NCBI RefSeq assembly: GCF_006539565.1
Contig: NZ_BJNG01000005.1
Span: 1-64,000 of the forward strand
DNA from: Pseudonocardia hydrocarbonoxydans
GTDB taxonomy: Bacteria; Actinomycetota; Actinomycetes; Mycobacteriales; Pseudonocardiaceae
DNA: 64,000 nucleotides
Direction: 5' to 3'
Position numbers and translations under genes: made by a program. This document shows positions 44,669 through 53,665 of the stretch, one piece after another. The notes under the pieces are model-generated. The model made no database searches. It was not told the origin of the DNA and worked only from the letters and a program-made list of their open reading frames with translations. The first letter of the stretch is position 1, and each line of letters opens with the position of its first letter.

Positions 44669-45040
44669 ATGCGCGCGCACGATGGAGTGGCTGCTGCCAG
44701 CACCCTGCACGACGCCGGGGAGAGCGAGCTCGCCGCCGAGGTGCTCGGACACCTGGCCGACCCGACCCGCCTGCACCTGCTGCGGCTGCTGCGCGGCGGC
44801 GAGCAGGACGTCTCGACGCTGACCGCCCAGGTCTCGGCGTCGCGGTCGTCGGTCTCGCAGCACCTGGGTCGGCTGCGGCTGGCCGGGCTCGTGCAGGTGC
44901 GCCGCGACGGGCGACGAATGCTCTACCGGGTCGGCAGCGACCACCTGCACGCCCTCGTGGCGGAGGCCTACGAGTTCGCCTCCCACGTGGTGCGGTCGAT
45001 CCCGCACCACGTCGCGGACGAGCGGGGGCCGGGCGGGTGA
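44669..45040 (+). CDS. ArsR/SmtB-family metal-responsive transcriptional regulator
   Basis: 123 residues. The winged helix contains LADPTRLHLLRLLRGGEQDV and the recognition helix SASRSSVSQHLGRLRLAGLV; the wing is RRDGRRMLYRVGS. The DHLHALVAEAYEFASHVV helix and the histidine-rich IPHHVADE end resemble the alpha-5 metal site of NmtR/CzrA-like sensors of zinc, cobalt or nickel. ATG 44669 is 37 nt from the divergent efflux gene, its presumed target. Confidence 0.92.
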   Translation: MRAHDGVAAASTLHDAGESELAAEVLGHLADPTRLHLLRLLRGGEQDVSTLTAQVSASRSSVSQHLGRLRLAGLVQVRRDGRRMLYRVGSDHLHALVAEAYEFASHVVRSIPHHVADERGPGG

Positions 45041-45118
45041 GCGGTCCGGGTGCCACCTCGCCGCCGCCCTGGTGCGGCACCCGTGGCGATCACCCCGACC
45101 GCCGCCGAGCGGCCGTGA

Positions 45119-45757
45119 CTAGGTGGCCGGGGAGTCGGCCGTGCGTTGGGCGCGGCGCACGGCCCAGATGGTGAACAGCAGGGCCAGCCCGGTGAGCGGG
45201 TAGCCCATGGCGAGGCGGGCGACGCCGAGCCAGGTCTCCTCGTTGGCGTCGTAGAGCAGCCCCTGCAGGACCACGCGGGAGGCGAACACCAGCGTCCACA
45301 GCAGCGTGGCCCAGGTGTAGGCGCGCAGCAGGGCGGGGTTGCGCCGCCAGCCGTGGCCGTCGCCGTTGATGCCGTGCCACACCACCCCGGCCAGCGGCCA
45401 GCGCACCAGCACCGACACCAGGAAGGCCAGCCCGAAGGCCGCACTGGCGATCAGCCCGGGCAGGTAGAAGCCGCGCGCCTCCCCGGTGCGGGAGGCGATG
45501 AACGCGGCCAGGCCGACGCCGAGCAGCCCGGAGACCGCCGGCTGCAGCGGCTGCTTGCGCACGACGCGCCAGACCGCCACGGCCACCCCGGCGACGAGCG
45601 CGGCGATGATCGCCGGCTGCAGGTCGAACAGGATGTTGCTGATGACGAACACGCCGACCGGGATCGTCGAGGCGACGATGCCGGACACCCCGCCCATCTG
45701 CTCCAGGAGCGTCGGGAACTGCCGTTCGGGACGCTCCGGCTGCGGGCCTGCGGTCAC
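45119..45757 (-). CDS. DUF3159 membrane protein (Rv2693c-like)
   Basis: 212 residues with about five to six membrane spans; LLEQMGGVSGIVASTIPVGVFV is the DUF3159 start and WATLLWTLVFASRVVLQGLLY lies near the end. Function unknown. GTG 45757 overlaps the stop of the OB-fold gene by 4 nt, so the two are coupled, as the gene order in mycobacteria suggests. Confidence 0.9.
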   Translation of the reverse strand: MTAGPQPERPERQFPTLLEQMGGVSGIVASTIPVGVFVISNILFDLQPAIIAALVAGVAVAVWRVVRKQPLQPAVSGLLGVGLAAFIASRTGEARGFYLPGLIASAAFGLAFLVSVLVRWPLAGVVWHGINGDGHGWRRNPALLRAYTWATLLWTLVFASRVVLQGLLYDANEETWLGVARLAMGYPLTGLALLFTIWAVRRAQRTADSPAT

Positions 45758-46131
45758 TGGGCCTGGCAGATCTCGTAGTACGGGTTGTAGAGCACCTTGC
45801 GACCGTCGCGGACGGCCAGGCGCCCGCGGACGCGCATCGTGCGCCCGGGCTCGATGCCCGGGATGCGCCGCCTGCCCAGCCAGATCAACGTGACTCCCTC
45901 GCTGCCGTCGAACAGCTCCGCCTCCAGGGACGCGGCGGCGTCCTGTGGGCAGAACTCCACGCTGCGCAGCCTACCGAGCACCTCGACCTCGTCGCCGCAG
46001 GCACAGTCGGACGCCCGCTGGGCACCGGACCGCTCGGCGTCGGAGGACAGGTCGGCCGCGTCGAGGGTGTCGACGTCACTGGTCAGCCGTTTCAGCATCC
46101 GGCGGAACGCCCCACCGTCGGTGGTGCCCAT
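45754..46131 (-). CDS. OB-fold nucleic acid binding domain protein (Rv2694c-like)
   Basis: 125 residues. After a helical start (MGTTDGGAFRRMLKRLTSDV), the body is an OB fold: VEVLGRLRSVEFCPQD, LEAELFDGSEGVTLIWLGRRR and TMRVRGRLAVRDGRKVLYNP. It is presumably a single-strand nucleic acid binder of unknown role. ATG 46131; upstream lies a divergent hydrolase gene. Confidence 0.88.
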   Translation of the reverse strand: MGTTDGGAFRRMLKRLTSDVDTLDAADLSSDAERSGAQRASDCACGDEVEVLGRLRSVEFCPQDAAASLEAELFDGSEGVTLIWLGRRRIPGIEPGRTMRVRGRLAVRDGRKVLYNPYYEICQAQ

Positions 46132-46189
46132 CTGTCCCCCATCACCGTCACTGCCGTGCTCGGCGGTTCCCGTGATCGGGCCCGCCGGC

Positions 46190-46209
46190 GTTACCGTTAC
46201 CAGCGTAAC
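46190..46209. promoter_or_regulatory. GTTAC-type dyad between divergent OB-fold and hydrolase genes
   Basis: GTTAC occurs at 46190-46194 and 46196-46200, and the latter forms a perfect 5-4-5 dyad with GTAAC at 46205-46209. It is the least GC-rich part of the 97-nt spacer and a likely control point for one or both genes. Confidence 0.4.
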
Positions 46210-46228
46210 TCCCCGGAAACCTGCCTCG

Positions 46229-47011
46229 ATGCCCCCGGACGGGGTCGATCGCGCGCGTCGAGCCGCACGCACCGCACCCAGCGCCGAACGGCCGTCCCGC
46301 CCGCCGGACGGTCGCCCGGTGGCGGCGGTCGTGCTGCCCGGTTCCGGCTCCGACGAGGTGTTCGTCCGCGCCGCGTTCGCGGCGCCGCTGCGGGCCGCGG
46401 GGATCGCGCTGGTGGCGCCGGTCCCGCGACGCGGCGCGGGCGTCGTCGCCGGGTACCGCGCGGCCCTGGACGCCGCGGCCGACGGGGCGGACGGCCCGCT
46501 GCTGGTGGGTGGCGTGTCGCTCGGGGCGCAGGTGGCTCTCCGCTGGGCGGCCGGGCCGGGGGCCGGGCGGGTGGCGGGCCTGCTGCTGGCCCTGCCCGCG
46601 TGGAGCGGCGACCCGGCGGGGGCGCCCGCCGCACTGGCCGCGCGGCTCACCGCCGCCCAGGTGCGCGAGGGCGGGCTCGGTCGCGCGGTGGCGGCCGCCA
46701 GGGCCGGGGCCCCGGCGTGGCTGGCCGACGAGCTCGCCCGCGCCTGGGCCGGGCACGGTCCCGGTCTCGCCGACGCCCTCGACGCGGCGGCCACCGAGCC
46801 CGGCCCTTCCGACGGGGAGCTGGCCGGGCTCGACGTCCCGGCCGGCGTGGTCGGGCTCGTCGACGATCCGGTGCACCCGCTCGCGCAGGCCCGGCGGTGG
46901 GCGCGGCTGCTCCCGCGGGCCGTGCTGGTCACCTCGACCCTCGACGCCGTCGGCGCCGACCCCCGGGTGCTGGGTGCGGCCGCGGTGCGCGGCTGGGACC
47001 GGGCCCGCTGA
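46229..47011 (+). CDS. Alpha/beta hydrolase, Rv2695-like
   Basis: 260 residues. Strand and loop VAAVVLPGSGSDEVFVRAAF, nucleophile region LLVGGVSLGAQVALRWA (GGVSLG), acid in VVGLVDDPVHPLAQA and a C-terminal part VLVTSTLDAVGADPR. Active-site residues are only partly clear (no obvious histidine after the acid apart from HPLAQ), so activity is uncertain. ATG 46229; GTG 46172 is possible. The position matches Rv2695. Confidence 0.8.
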   Translation: MPPDGVDRARRAARTAPSAERPSRPPDGRPVAAVVLPGSGSDEVFVRAAFAAPLRAAGIALVAPVPRRGAGVVAGYRAALDAAADGADGPLLVGGVSLGAQVALRWAAGPGAGRVAGLLLALPAWSGDPAGAPAALAARLTAAQVREGGLGRAVAAARAGAPAWLADELARAWAGHGPGLADALDAAATEPGPSDGELAGLDVPAGVVGLVDDPVHPLAQARRWARLLPRAVLVTSTLDAVGADPRVLGAAAVRGWDRAR

Positions 47012-47020
47012 CGGGTGGGG

Positions 47021-49183
47021 TCAGGACGGGCGGTGGTGTCGCCCGTGCCGCGGGCCGGGGCCGGCGTCGGGTTCGGGTTCGGCGAGGAACGCCAGCGCCG
47101 GGGCCGAGCCGTCGCGCGAGCTCCGCGTCCTGGCCGGGGCCCAGTCCGGGTCGGGCGGCACGTCGACGCTGCGGCGGCGGCGCGGCGGCGACCCGACCGC
47201 CGGGAGCGGGTCGGTGACGGGGTCGCCCGCGAGAGACCCGTCACCGGTCCACGCCCCGGGGACGACCGGCCCGTGGACGTCGGCGGGATCGGGGGCCCGC
47301 CTGCGGCCCGCCCGCTCCGGCGACATGTCCGGCGCGGTGGTGCGGGCCGCGCGCCCGGCGGCCCCGGCGGCGGCGGCCGACCAGCCGGCCCCGGGCCAAC
47401 CGGTCGCCGACCAGCCCGGCGGGTCGGCGGGGAGGGCCTCGGCCGGGGGCGCCGCGGCGGGTACGGACGCGGACCGGTCCTCGGCCCGACGGCGCCCCGA
47501 GCGCCGCGGGCGGTCCTCGTCCTCGTGCCGGGAGTGGCGGCGGCCCGGCCGGTCCCGGACCAGCGCGGCGAGGTCGAGGGTGGGCTCCCCGGTCGGCCCG
47601 GGCCCGTCGGCGCGCCGACGGCGCCCGGCCCGCGGTGCGGGGTCCGGGGGCGTGTGCCGGGGGTCGGGCCCGTCGGGCCCGTCGGGAGCGCCGTGCCGGC
47701 CGCGGCGGGGCACGGGTTCGCCGGCCGGCACCGCGGGCCACCACTGCGTGGCGTCGGCGTCGGCGGGGCGGTGCGGGTCCTCGACGCGGGACAGGCCGTG
47801 GTTCGGGGCCCCGTACCCGTCGTCGGGCGGCGCGTCGGCGCGGCGGACCTGCGCGTCGAGCTCGTCGTGCAACGGGGTGGCGGCGGAGCCCGCCACCCGC
47901 TCGGCGTCGCCCGGCCGGGGTGCGGGCTCCGTGGGCGCAGGCCACCACTCGGTCGGGGCCCCGTCGGTGTGGGGATCGGTGGCCGGGTCGGGGCCGAGCT
48001 CGGTGGCGTCGAACTCGCCCGGCGGTGTGGCCCACAGCGGCGTGTGCGTCTCGGCGGGGCGGTCGCGGTGGGCGACCGGCCGGGCCTGTGGGGGGTCGAC
48101 GGGAGCGGGCGGGTCGGGCACCGGCGGCGGGGTGACCGGCGGCCGCGGCACGGCGTGCGGGGCGGACGCGGTGGCGGCCGGGCGGGCGACCAGCGGCCGG
48201 ATCACCGTCGGCGCGTCGATCCGGCGGGGTACCACCGGGTCGGGGGTGTGGACCGGGACTGGGCCCTGGCCGGGCCGTCCGGCCGCCCGCACCGGCGGCT
48301 GCGCGGCCGGCGGGGCCGCGGGCGCGCGGCCCGGCGCCGGCCACCCCGTCGGCGGCTGCCCCGTCGGCGGCTGCCCGGTCGGCGGCTGCCCGGTCGGGGG
48401 CTGCCCGGTCGGCGGCTGCCCGGTCGGGGGACGGCCCGTCGAGGGCCCGAACGGCGACCGGTCCGACCGGGACCGGTCCGACTGCGACCGGGCCGCCTGC
48501 GGCGGGATCGCGGGCGCCGGGGGGCGGAGCGGGGCGGGCGCGCCGTCCGCCGCCGGGTCGTCGACGGCGTCGGCCCCGGCGAGCTCGTCGGGCACCGTGA
48601 GCGGCAGCACGGTCCGGACCGGGAACGGCGACCGGCCGCGGTCGACGACGGTGCCCTTGAGCATCCGTCGCAGCGCGGCGTCGAGGTCGACGGCGTGCCG
48701 CTCGGGACCGGTCGCGACGCCGTAGAGCATCCAGCGGGCCCCGTCGACCCCGACGAACACCGACAGCGCGGCCCCGGTGCGGGCGTGCAGCTCCCGGCCC
48801 CAGTCGCCCTGTAACGACCGGACGCGCGCACCGCCCTCGCGCAGCGAGCTGTCGATCTCGGCGACCAGCTCCGCCCACAGTCCCGAGGATTTCGGCGCCG
48901 CGAGCGCGCTCACCGACAGCCGCCCGCCGGGCAGCGTCACGTGCACGGCCTGCAGCCGGCCGTTGGCCGTCGGCTCGACGGTGACGGTGCCCTCGGGCGG
49001 GACGGGGATCCGGATCGAGCCGAAGTCGAGCAGGCCGGCCGGGGTGGAGTCGGCGTCGAGGTCCTCGGCGTCGAAGGGGCCGAAGTCGCGCTGCGCGGCG
49101 AACCGGCGCCGGATGGCGGCGGTGCCGAAGGTCCCGGTCGACGTGGCGCGGCGCCCGACCCGGCCGGGGGCGTCGGCGGTCAC
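47021..49183 (-). CDS. DUF3710 protein with very long proline-rich C-terminal extension (Rv2696c-like)
   Basis: 720 residues; Rv2696c-like proteins are about 260. Residues 20-215 are DUF3710 ([40 protein letters not shown] and [20 protein letters not shown]). The remaining 500 residues are low-complexity, rich in Pro, Arg, Ala and Asp, with six PPTG repeats near residues 250-280 and several short WWPA motifs. The extension may be disordered and bind partners. GTG 49183 overlaps the dut stop by 4 nt. Codon usage in the tail remains GC3-rich, so it looks translated. Confidence 0.82.
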   Translation of the reverse strand: MTADAPGRVGRRATSTGTFGTAAIRRRFAAQRDFGPFDAEDLDADSTPAGLLDFGSIRIPVPPEGTVTVEPTANGRLQAVHVTLPGGRLSVSALAAPKSSGLWAELVAEIDSSLREGGARVRSLQGDWGRELHARTGAALSVFVGVDGARWMLYGVATGPERHAVDLDAALRRMLKGTVVDRGRSPFPVRTVLPLTVPDELAGADAVDDPAADGAPAPLRPPAPAIPPQAARSQSDRSRSDRSPFGPSTGRPPTGQPPTGQPPTGQPPTGQPPTGQPPTGWPAPGRAPAAPPAAQPPVRAAGRPGQGPVPVHTPDPVVPRRIDAPTVIRPLVARPAATASAPHAVPRPPVTPPPVPDPPAPVDPPQARPVAHRDRPAETHTPLWATPPGEFDATELGPDPATDPHTDGAPTEWWPAPTEPAPRPGDAERVAGSAATPLHDELDAQVRRADAPPDDGYGAPNHGLSRVEDPHRPADADATQWWPAVPAGEPVPRRGRHGAPDGPDGPDPRHTPPDPAPRAGRRRRADGPGPTGEPTLDLAALVRDRPGRRHSRHEDEDRPRRSGRRRAEDRSASVPAAAPPAEALPADPPGWSATGWPGAGWSAAAAGAAGRAARTTAPDMSPERAGRRRAPDPADVHGPVVPGAWTGDGSLAGDPVTDPLPAVGSPPRRRRSVDVPPDPDWAPARTRSSRDGSAPALAFLAEPEPDAGPGPRHGRHHRPS
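48345..48434 (-). repeat. Six tandem 15-nt units coding for PPTGQ repeats
   Basis: Six 15-nt units in a row, differing at one to three positions each, within the DUF3710 gene tail. They give the repeat Gln-Pro-Pro-Thr-Gly in frame, so unit number can change without a frameshift. Confidence 0.9.
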
Positions 49184-49809
49184 CGGGACACCCCGCCGTC
49201 CGGCACCGCCCCGTCCGGCACCGCCCCGTCCGGCACCGCACCGTCCGGCACCGCACCGTCCAGCACCGCGTGGCCGCCCGTCGACCCGTGCCCACCCGCA
49301 CCGCGCTCGGAGACCGGCAGTACGTCGACCTCGACGAACCTCACCTGCTCCACCCGCTGCACGACGAGCTGGGCGATCCGGTCGCCGCGGGCCAACCGCA
49401 GCTCCTCCTGTCCGAGGTTGACCAGGCACACCCGGATCTCCCCGCGGTACCCGGAGTCGACGGTGCCGGGGGCGTTGACGATCGACAGCCCGGTCCGCGC
49501 GGCGAGGCCGGACCGGGGGTGCACGAACCCGGCGTACCCGGGCGGCAGCGCCACCGCGACGCCGGTGCCCACCAGCTCGCGCCGTCCCGGGGCGAGCACG
49601 ACGTCGGCGGTGCAGCTCAGGTCGACCCCCGCGTCGTCGGGACGGGCGCGGGCGGGCAGCGGGAGGGCGGGGTCGAGCCGCACGATCCGGACGTCGAGCG
49701 GGCCGCCGGGGGACGCACCGGGGCCGCGCTCGTCGACCGGCAAGCCACCCGGGACGGCGGGTGGTGCGGTGGACGGCGCGTGCTGGGGAGCATCGACGGG
49801 GCCGGACAC
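49180..49809 (-). CDS. dut: dUTP diphosphatase
   Basis: 209 residues, compared with about 154 for a usual trimeric dUTPase. Motifs: AGVDLSC (1), [20 protein letters not shown] (2, 3 with the PRSG), DRIAQLVVQ (4), and the glycine-rich [11 protein letters not shown] (5). It hydrolyses dUTP to dUMP. Two additions surround the core: 38 residues at the start (with GTG 49809; later starts possible) and a C-terminal tail of four DGAVP repeats after motif 5. Position matches Rv2697c. Confidence 0.93.
   Translation of the reverse strand: MSGPVDAPQHAPSTAPPAVPGGLPVDERGPGASPGGPLDVRIVRLDPALPLPARARPDDAGVDLSCTADVVLAPGRRELVGTGVAVALPPGYAGFVHPRSGLAARTGLSIVNAPGTVDSGYRGEIRVCLVNLGQEELRLARGDRIAQLVVQRVEQVRFVEVDVLPVSERGAGGHGSTGGHAVLDGAVPDGAVPDGAVPDGAVPDGGVSR
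49201..49260 (-). repeat. Four tandem 15-nt units coding for DGAVP in Dut
   Basis: Four 15-nt units (49201, 49216, 49231, 49246), identical in pairs, with a degenerate fifth at 49261. They extend Dut beyond its motif 5. Confidence 0.9.
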
Positions 49810-49835
49810 GACGGGCGACGCTACCCTCAGGAATC

Positions 49836-50318
49836 GTGGACGAGCACCCGACGACGACCGAACCTGCGACGTCCGGCCCCTCCGGGTTCGACGAGCGGTT
49901 GTCCGTGCCGTGGTGGTGGTACCTGCCGGCCGTCGGCGTGGCGGTGCTGCTCGGCGCGGAGGTCCACATGGGCTATCCGGGCATCCGGGCCTGGATCGGC
50001 TACGCGGTGCTGGTCCCCGTCGCGGTGGCCGTGCTGGTCTGGCTGGGCCGCGTGCGGGTGCAGGTCCGTGACGGCGCGCTGCGCGCCGGGGACGCCGCGC
50101 TCCCGCTCGCCCACGTGGGCCGCGTCGAGGTCATCCGCGACCGCGACGCCAAGCAGGTGGCGCTGGGGCCCGACCTGGACCCGACCGCGCACCTGGTGCA
50201 CCGGGCGTGGGTACGGCCGGTGGTGCGGGTGGAGGTCACCGACCCCGACGCCGCCGAGCCGTACTGGGTGGTCAGCGTCCGCGACGCCGAGGCGCTGGTG
50301 GCCGCGCTGGGGCGCTGA
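49836..50318 (+). CDS. DUF3093 membrane protein (Rv2698-like)
   Basis: 160 residues. Two close membrane helices (residues 23-67; [20 protein letters not shown], then [19 protein letters not shown]) precede a cytoplasmic domain with [20 protein letters not shown] and the C-terminal [18 protein letters not shown]. Function unknown. GTG 49836 starts the domain; the gene is divergent from dut and ends at a terminator. Confidence 0.9.
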   Translation: MDEHPTTTEPATSGPSGFDERLSVPWWWYLPAVGVAVLLGAEVHMGYPGIRAWIGYAVLVPVAVAVLVWLGRVRVQVRDGALRAGDAALPLAHVGRVEVIRDRDAKQVALGPDLDPTAHLVHRAWVRPVVRVEVTDPDAAEPYWVVSVRDAEALVAALGR

Positions 50319-50332
50319 CCCCCGGACGCGCG

Positions 50333-50365
50333 GACGCCCCGGAACCTCGCCGGGTCCGGGGCGTC
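50333..50365 (+). terminator. Terminator after DUF3093 gene
   Basis: An 11-bp perfect stem (50333-50343 with 50355-50365) with an 11-nt loop, 15 nt after the stop codon. Confidence 0.65.
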
Positions 50366-50378
50366 GAACGGTCGGGTC

Positions 50379-50440
50379 GTCAGGCGGCCCTGGGCGTCAG
50401 GCGGCCCTGGGCGTCAAGCGGCCCTGGGGCGTCAGGCGGC
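50379..50440 (-). repeat. Tandem repeat around the DUF4193 stop codon
   Basis: Three 17-18 nt units (from 50379, 50396 and 50413), followed by a partial fourth (50431-50440) that contains the DUF4193 stop at 50432-50434. The units look like duplications of the 3' end of that gene. The stop lies in the copy nearest the gene, so only that copy is translated. Confidence 0.8.
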
Positions 50441-50731
50441 GCAGTCCCGGCAGACGAACTGCGGGCTGCTCTCGGCCAGCCGGCTGCGGTGGTGCACCAG
50501 GAAGCAGCTCGAGCAGGTGAACTCGTCGGCCTGCTTGGGCAGCACCTTGACGGTGAGCTCCTCGCCGGACAGGTCGGCGCCCGGGAGCTCGAAGCTCTCG
50601 GCCGTGTCGGTCTCGTCGACGTCGACCACGGACGACTGCGCCTCGTTGCGACGGGCCTTGAGCTCGTCGAGCGAGTCCTCGGCCATGTCGTCGGTCTCGT
50701 TGCGCCGTGGAGCGTCGTAGTCGGTTGCCAT
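50432..50731 (-). CDS. DUF4193 protein, zinc ribbon (Rv2699c-like)
   Basis: 99 residues. An acidic N-terminal half (RRNETDDMAEDSLDELKARR) is followed by a zinc-ribbon: FTCSSCFLVHHRSRLAE and then FVCRDCAA, four cysteines in two CxxC pairs. DUF4193 proteins are conserved across actinobacteria next to sigA and dut; function unknown. ATG 50731. Confidence 0.93.
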   Translation of the reverse strand: MATDYDAPRRNETDDMAEDSLDELKARRNEAQSSVVDVDETDTAESFELPGADLSGEELTVKVLPKQADEFTCSSCFLVHHRSRLAESSPQFVCRDCAA

Positions 50732-50961
50732 GGTCCCACCCTCTGTGAACAGCAGTTCTTCGTCGTCGTGCCGCTGGACAACGTCACAGCGGCGGCGTTT
50801 GTGCCCGGCCCCGGGAGTGACGCGCGTCTCACTCGCTCGGGGACGATCCGTCTGCCCCGGGGCGCGAAGGGTAGCCCATGCGTCAACCCCCTGCGTCCGC
50901 CGGTGACCAGAGCCTCGGCGCGACCGGCCGGGGCCGGGCCCGCGGGCTAGGGTCCCTGTTC

Positions 50962-52074
50962 GTGACCGAGCCTGCCGCCTCCGGACCCGACCCCCACGGC
51001 CCCGTCCCCGGCGCCGATCCCGGCACCGTCGGGCCCTGGCTCGCCGAGCGGCTCGGCGACCCGCGCTGGAAGGACTGCGCGCTGTCCCCGATCGGCGCCG
51101 GGCGCTCGAACCTCACCTACCGGGTCACGAGCCCGGCGGGTGCGGTGGTGCTGCGCAGGCCCCCGGTCGGTGAGGTGGCGGCCACCGCGCACGACATGGG
51201 ACGCGAGCGGCGCGTCATCTCCGGGCTGGCGGGCACGCCGGTGCCGGTGCCGCGGGTGCTCGCGTGGTCGGAGTCCGGTCCGCCGGTCGACGCCCCCTGC
51301 TTCGTCATGGAGCTCGTCGACGGCGTGGTGCCGCTGGGCGAGCTGCCCGCGGGCTGGGCGGAGAGCGAGGCCGACCGGGGCCGGGCCGGGCAGGCGCTGG
51401 TCGACGTACTGGTGGCGCTGCACGCCGTCGACCCCGACGCGGTGGGACTGGGCGACTTCGGGCGCCCCGAGGGGTTCATGGCCCGCCAGGTCCGGCGCTG
51501 GGGCACGCAGTGGGACGCCGCGCGCGAGTCGGGTGGCGCGGTCGAGCAGAGCACCGCCGACGCGCTGACCGGGCTGGCCGAGCGCCTCGCCGCCTCGGTG
51601 CCCACCACCCAGCGGCACACGATCGTCCACGGCGACTACCGCATCGACAACTGCCTGTTCGACGCCACCGACCCCGGCCGCATCCGCGCGGTGCTCGACT
51701 GGGAGCTCTCCACCCTCGGCGACCCGCTCGCCGATCTGGGCCTGTTGCTCGTCTACTGGCACGAGGCGGACGACGGCGCGCTGTGGCGGGGCGCGCAGCA
51801 CCTGTCCAGCCCGACCCGGCTGCCCGGCTTCCCGACGCGGGCACAGGTCGCCGCCGCCTACGCCGCGGGCTCGGGCCTCGACCTGGAGCCGCTGCCCTGG
51901 TACGTCGCGTTCGGCACGTTCAAGCTCGCCGTCGTCCTGGCCGGGATCCTGGCCAGGGTGCACGCCGGGATGGTGCCCGCGTCGATGGCCGACGGGCTCG
52001 ACGGTGCGGTCGACCCGCTCGTCGCGCTGGGCGAGCACGTCCTCGCCCACGGGCTCGGGGCCGGCGACCGGTGA
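50962..52074 (+). CDS. Phosphotransferase (APH) family protein, ACAD11 N-terminal-like
   Basis: 370 residues. Nucleotide region SNLTYRVTSPAGAVVLRRPP, catalytic loop IVHGDYRIDNCLFD (HGDYxxxN) and metal-binding VLDWELSTLGDPLADLGLLL define a kinase-like APH fold. This subfamily (FadE36 and the N-terminus of ACAD11) may phosphorylate hydroxy-acids before beta-oxidation. GTG 50962 is used; another 28 codons upstream are open but without family likeness. It overlaps the cei gene by 4 nt, a combination not seen in the M. tuberculosis order. Confidence 0.88.
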   Translation: MTEPAASGPDPHGPVPGADPGTVGPWLAERLGDPRWKDCALSPIGAGRSNLTYRVTSPAGAVVLRRPPVGEVAATAHDMGRERRVISGLAGTPVPVPRVLAWSESGPPVDAPCFVMELVDGVVPLGELPAGWAESEADRGRAGQALVDVLVALHAVDPDAVGLGDFGRPEGFMARQVRRWGTQWDAARESGGAVEQSTADALTGLAERLAASVPTTQRHTIVHGDYRIDNCLFDATDPGRIRAVLDWELSTLGDPLADLGLLLVYWHEADDGALWRGAQHLSSPTRLPGFPTRAQVAAAYAAGSGLDLEPLPWYVAFGTFKLAVVLAGILARVHAGMVPASMADGLDGAVDPLVALGEHVLAHGLGAGDR

Positions 52075-52703
52075 CCGCGGTCCCCTACCGCCGCAGGCGG
52101 CGCACCCCGATCGTCGCGGTGGTGTCGGTGCTCGCCGTGATCGCCGCCGTCACCTGGACCGTGGTGCTCGTCGGCGCGTCCGGGCCGGGCGGCCCGCAGT
52201 CCTGCCCCACGCCCGCCGCGGGCCCCGCCCCCGGCGCCACCCTGGAGCCGGGGGCGCTCGACGGCGTGGTCCCGGCCCCGCCCGCCGCCGTCCCGGTGCG
52301 CGTGCTCAACGCCGGAGGGCAGCGCGGGCAGGCCAACCTGGTGGCCGCCCAGCTCGGCGACCTGGGCTTCGGCTCCGCGGGCGCGCCGGACAACGATCCG
52401 TTCTACCCCGACGGCGACATGGAGTGCGTCGGGCAGATCCGCTTCGGCGCGGCCGGCGAGGCCGCCGCGAGCACGCTGACGCTGGTCCTGCCGTGCGCGG
52501 AGCTGGTGCGCGACGACCGGCCCGACGCCGGCGTCGACGTCTCGGTGGGCACGGGCTTCGGCGACGTCGACCCGCCCCGGCCGGTCCGCGACGTCCTCGA
52601 GACCCTCGGCGCCCCCTCCCCCGCCGACGACGGCGAGGACGCCGCCCCGGAGCCGCCGGATCCCGCGGCGCTCGCGCAGGCGCGCGACGCGATCCCCTGC
52701 TGA
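52071..52703 (+). CDS. cei: Envelope integrity protein Cei-like (LytR C-terminal domain)
   Basis: 210 residues. A basic start and one membrane helix (VAVVSVLAVIAAVTWTVVLV) place it as a membrane-anchored outer protein; the LytR C-terminal domain includes VPVRVLNAGGQRGQANLVAA, a characteristic strand-helix, and a disulfide-capable C...C pair (MECVGQIRF, LPCAELVR). The C-terminus is acidic and proline-rich. Matches Rv2700 by position and form. Coupled to the upstream gene. Confidence 0.85.
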   Translation: MTAVPYRRRRRTPIVAVVSVLAVIAAVTWTVVLVGASGPGGPQSCPTPAAGPAPGATLEPGALDGVVPAPPAAVPVRVLNAGGQRGQANLVAAQLGDLGFGSAGAPDNDPFYPDGDMECVGQIRFGAAGEAAASTLTLVLPCAELVRDDRPDAGVDVSVGTGFGDVDPPRPVRDVLETLGAPSPADDGEDAAPEPPDPAALAQARDAIPC

Positions 52704-52715
52704 CCCGGGCCCGGC

Positions 52716-53588
52716 TCAGACCTGCGTGGCGCCGGCCCGCCGGATCCGCTCGGCCAGCTCCGCGGCGATGCCCGGGGTGACGGCGAGCAGCGCGTCGGCG
52801 CCCAGCCCGTCCTCGGCGGGGGCGAGGCCCGCGACCCCGGGCGTGCGCACCACCGCCCCGGCCTCGCGGGCGACGAGCGCGGCCGCCGCCCAGTCCCACC
52901 AGCTGCAGCCGTGCTCGAGGTAGGCGTCGGTCCACCCGGCCGCGACCGCGCAGAGGTCGAGCGCGGCCGATCCGGTGCGGCGGACGTCGCGGACCTGCGG
53001 GAGCAGCTCGGCGACCAGCGCGGCCTGCCGGGCGCGGCGCCGCACGTCGTAGGCGAAGCCGGTGCCCAGCAGCGACAACGACAGCTCGGACGCGCCCGAG
53101 ACCCTGAGCGGACGCCCGTCGCAGGTGGCGCCGTGCCCCAGCGCGGCACTCCACACCCGACCGGACCCGGGTTCCACCACCGCGCCGGCCAGCGACTCCC
53201 CACCGCGGGTCGCGGCCACCGAGATGGCGTACCAGGGCAGGCCGTAGAGGAAGTTGACGGTGCCGTCGATCGGGTCGACGACCCACACCACGCGGTCGGG
53301 GTCGACGCCCGCGCTGCCGCCGTGCTCCTCCCCCACCACCGGGTCCCCGGCGCGCAGCTGGGCGAGGCGCCCCCGGACCAGCGTCTCCACGGCCGTGTCC
53401 GAGGCCGTCACGACGTCGGTCGGGGTGCTCTTGGTGGCCACCGACCCGTCGGCCGCCCCGCTGTCCCACGGCCGCGGAAGGCCCCGCAGGTGCTCGGCCG
53501 CCTCGGTGGCGACCTGCACCGCGACCTGGCGCAACACCTCCGGATCGACGGCGGGCGGGGGGCTGTCGGACCGGGTGCTCACCCCCAC
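52716..53588 (-). CDS. suhB: Inositol monophosphatase family protein, SuhB-like (Rv2701c)
   Basis: 290 residues. Metal sites: DPVVGEEHGG (Glu-Glu), WVVDPIDGTVNFLYGLPW (DPIDGT) and the C-terminal WWDWAAAALVAREAGA (Trp-Asp). The enzyme removes phosphate from inositol phosphates, which feeds mycothiol and phosphatidylinositol synthesis; relatives also act on NADP. ATG 53588 is used; GTG 53582 is 2 codons later. Convergent with cei. Confidence 0.92.
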   Translation of the reverse strand: MGVSTRSDSPPPAVDPEVLRQVAVQVATEAAEHLRGLPRPWDSGAADGSVATKSTPTDVVTASDTAVETLVRGRLAQLRAGDPVVGEEHGGSAGVDPDRVVWVVDPIDGTVNFLYGLPWYAISVAATRGGESLAGAVVEPGSGRVWSAALGHGATCDGRPLRVSGASELSLSLLGTGFAYDVRRRARQAALVAELLPQVRDVRRTGSAALDLCAVAAGWTDAYLEHGCSWWDWAAAALVAREAGAVVRTPGVAGLAPAEDGLGADALLAVTPGIAAELAERIRRAGATQV

Positions 53589-53659
53589 ATCCGATCACAC
53601 CCGGAGCCCCCGGACACGCCTACGGGACGCGAGGCGACGGCGCCCGGGGCGCACGCAGT

Positions 53660-53665
53660 TACAAT
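53660..53665 (+). promoter_or_regulatory. Candidate -10 element upstream of sigA
   Basis: TACAAT, a close match to TATAAT, in a local AT-rich island 147 nt ahead of the sigA start. No good -35 sequence stands out, so the promoter may be of extended -10 type. Confidence 0.4.

Noticed and set aside
45797-46228. Upstream extension of the Rv2695-like hydrolase
   Set aside because: It is antisense to the OB-fold gene, and the sequence before ATG 46229 has no family likeness.
48345-48434. CRISPR array in the 15-nt repeats of DUF3710
   Set aside because: No spacers; the repeats are tandem and in frame with the protein.
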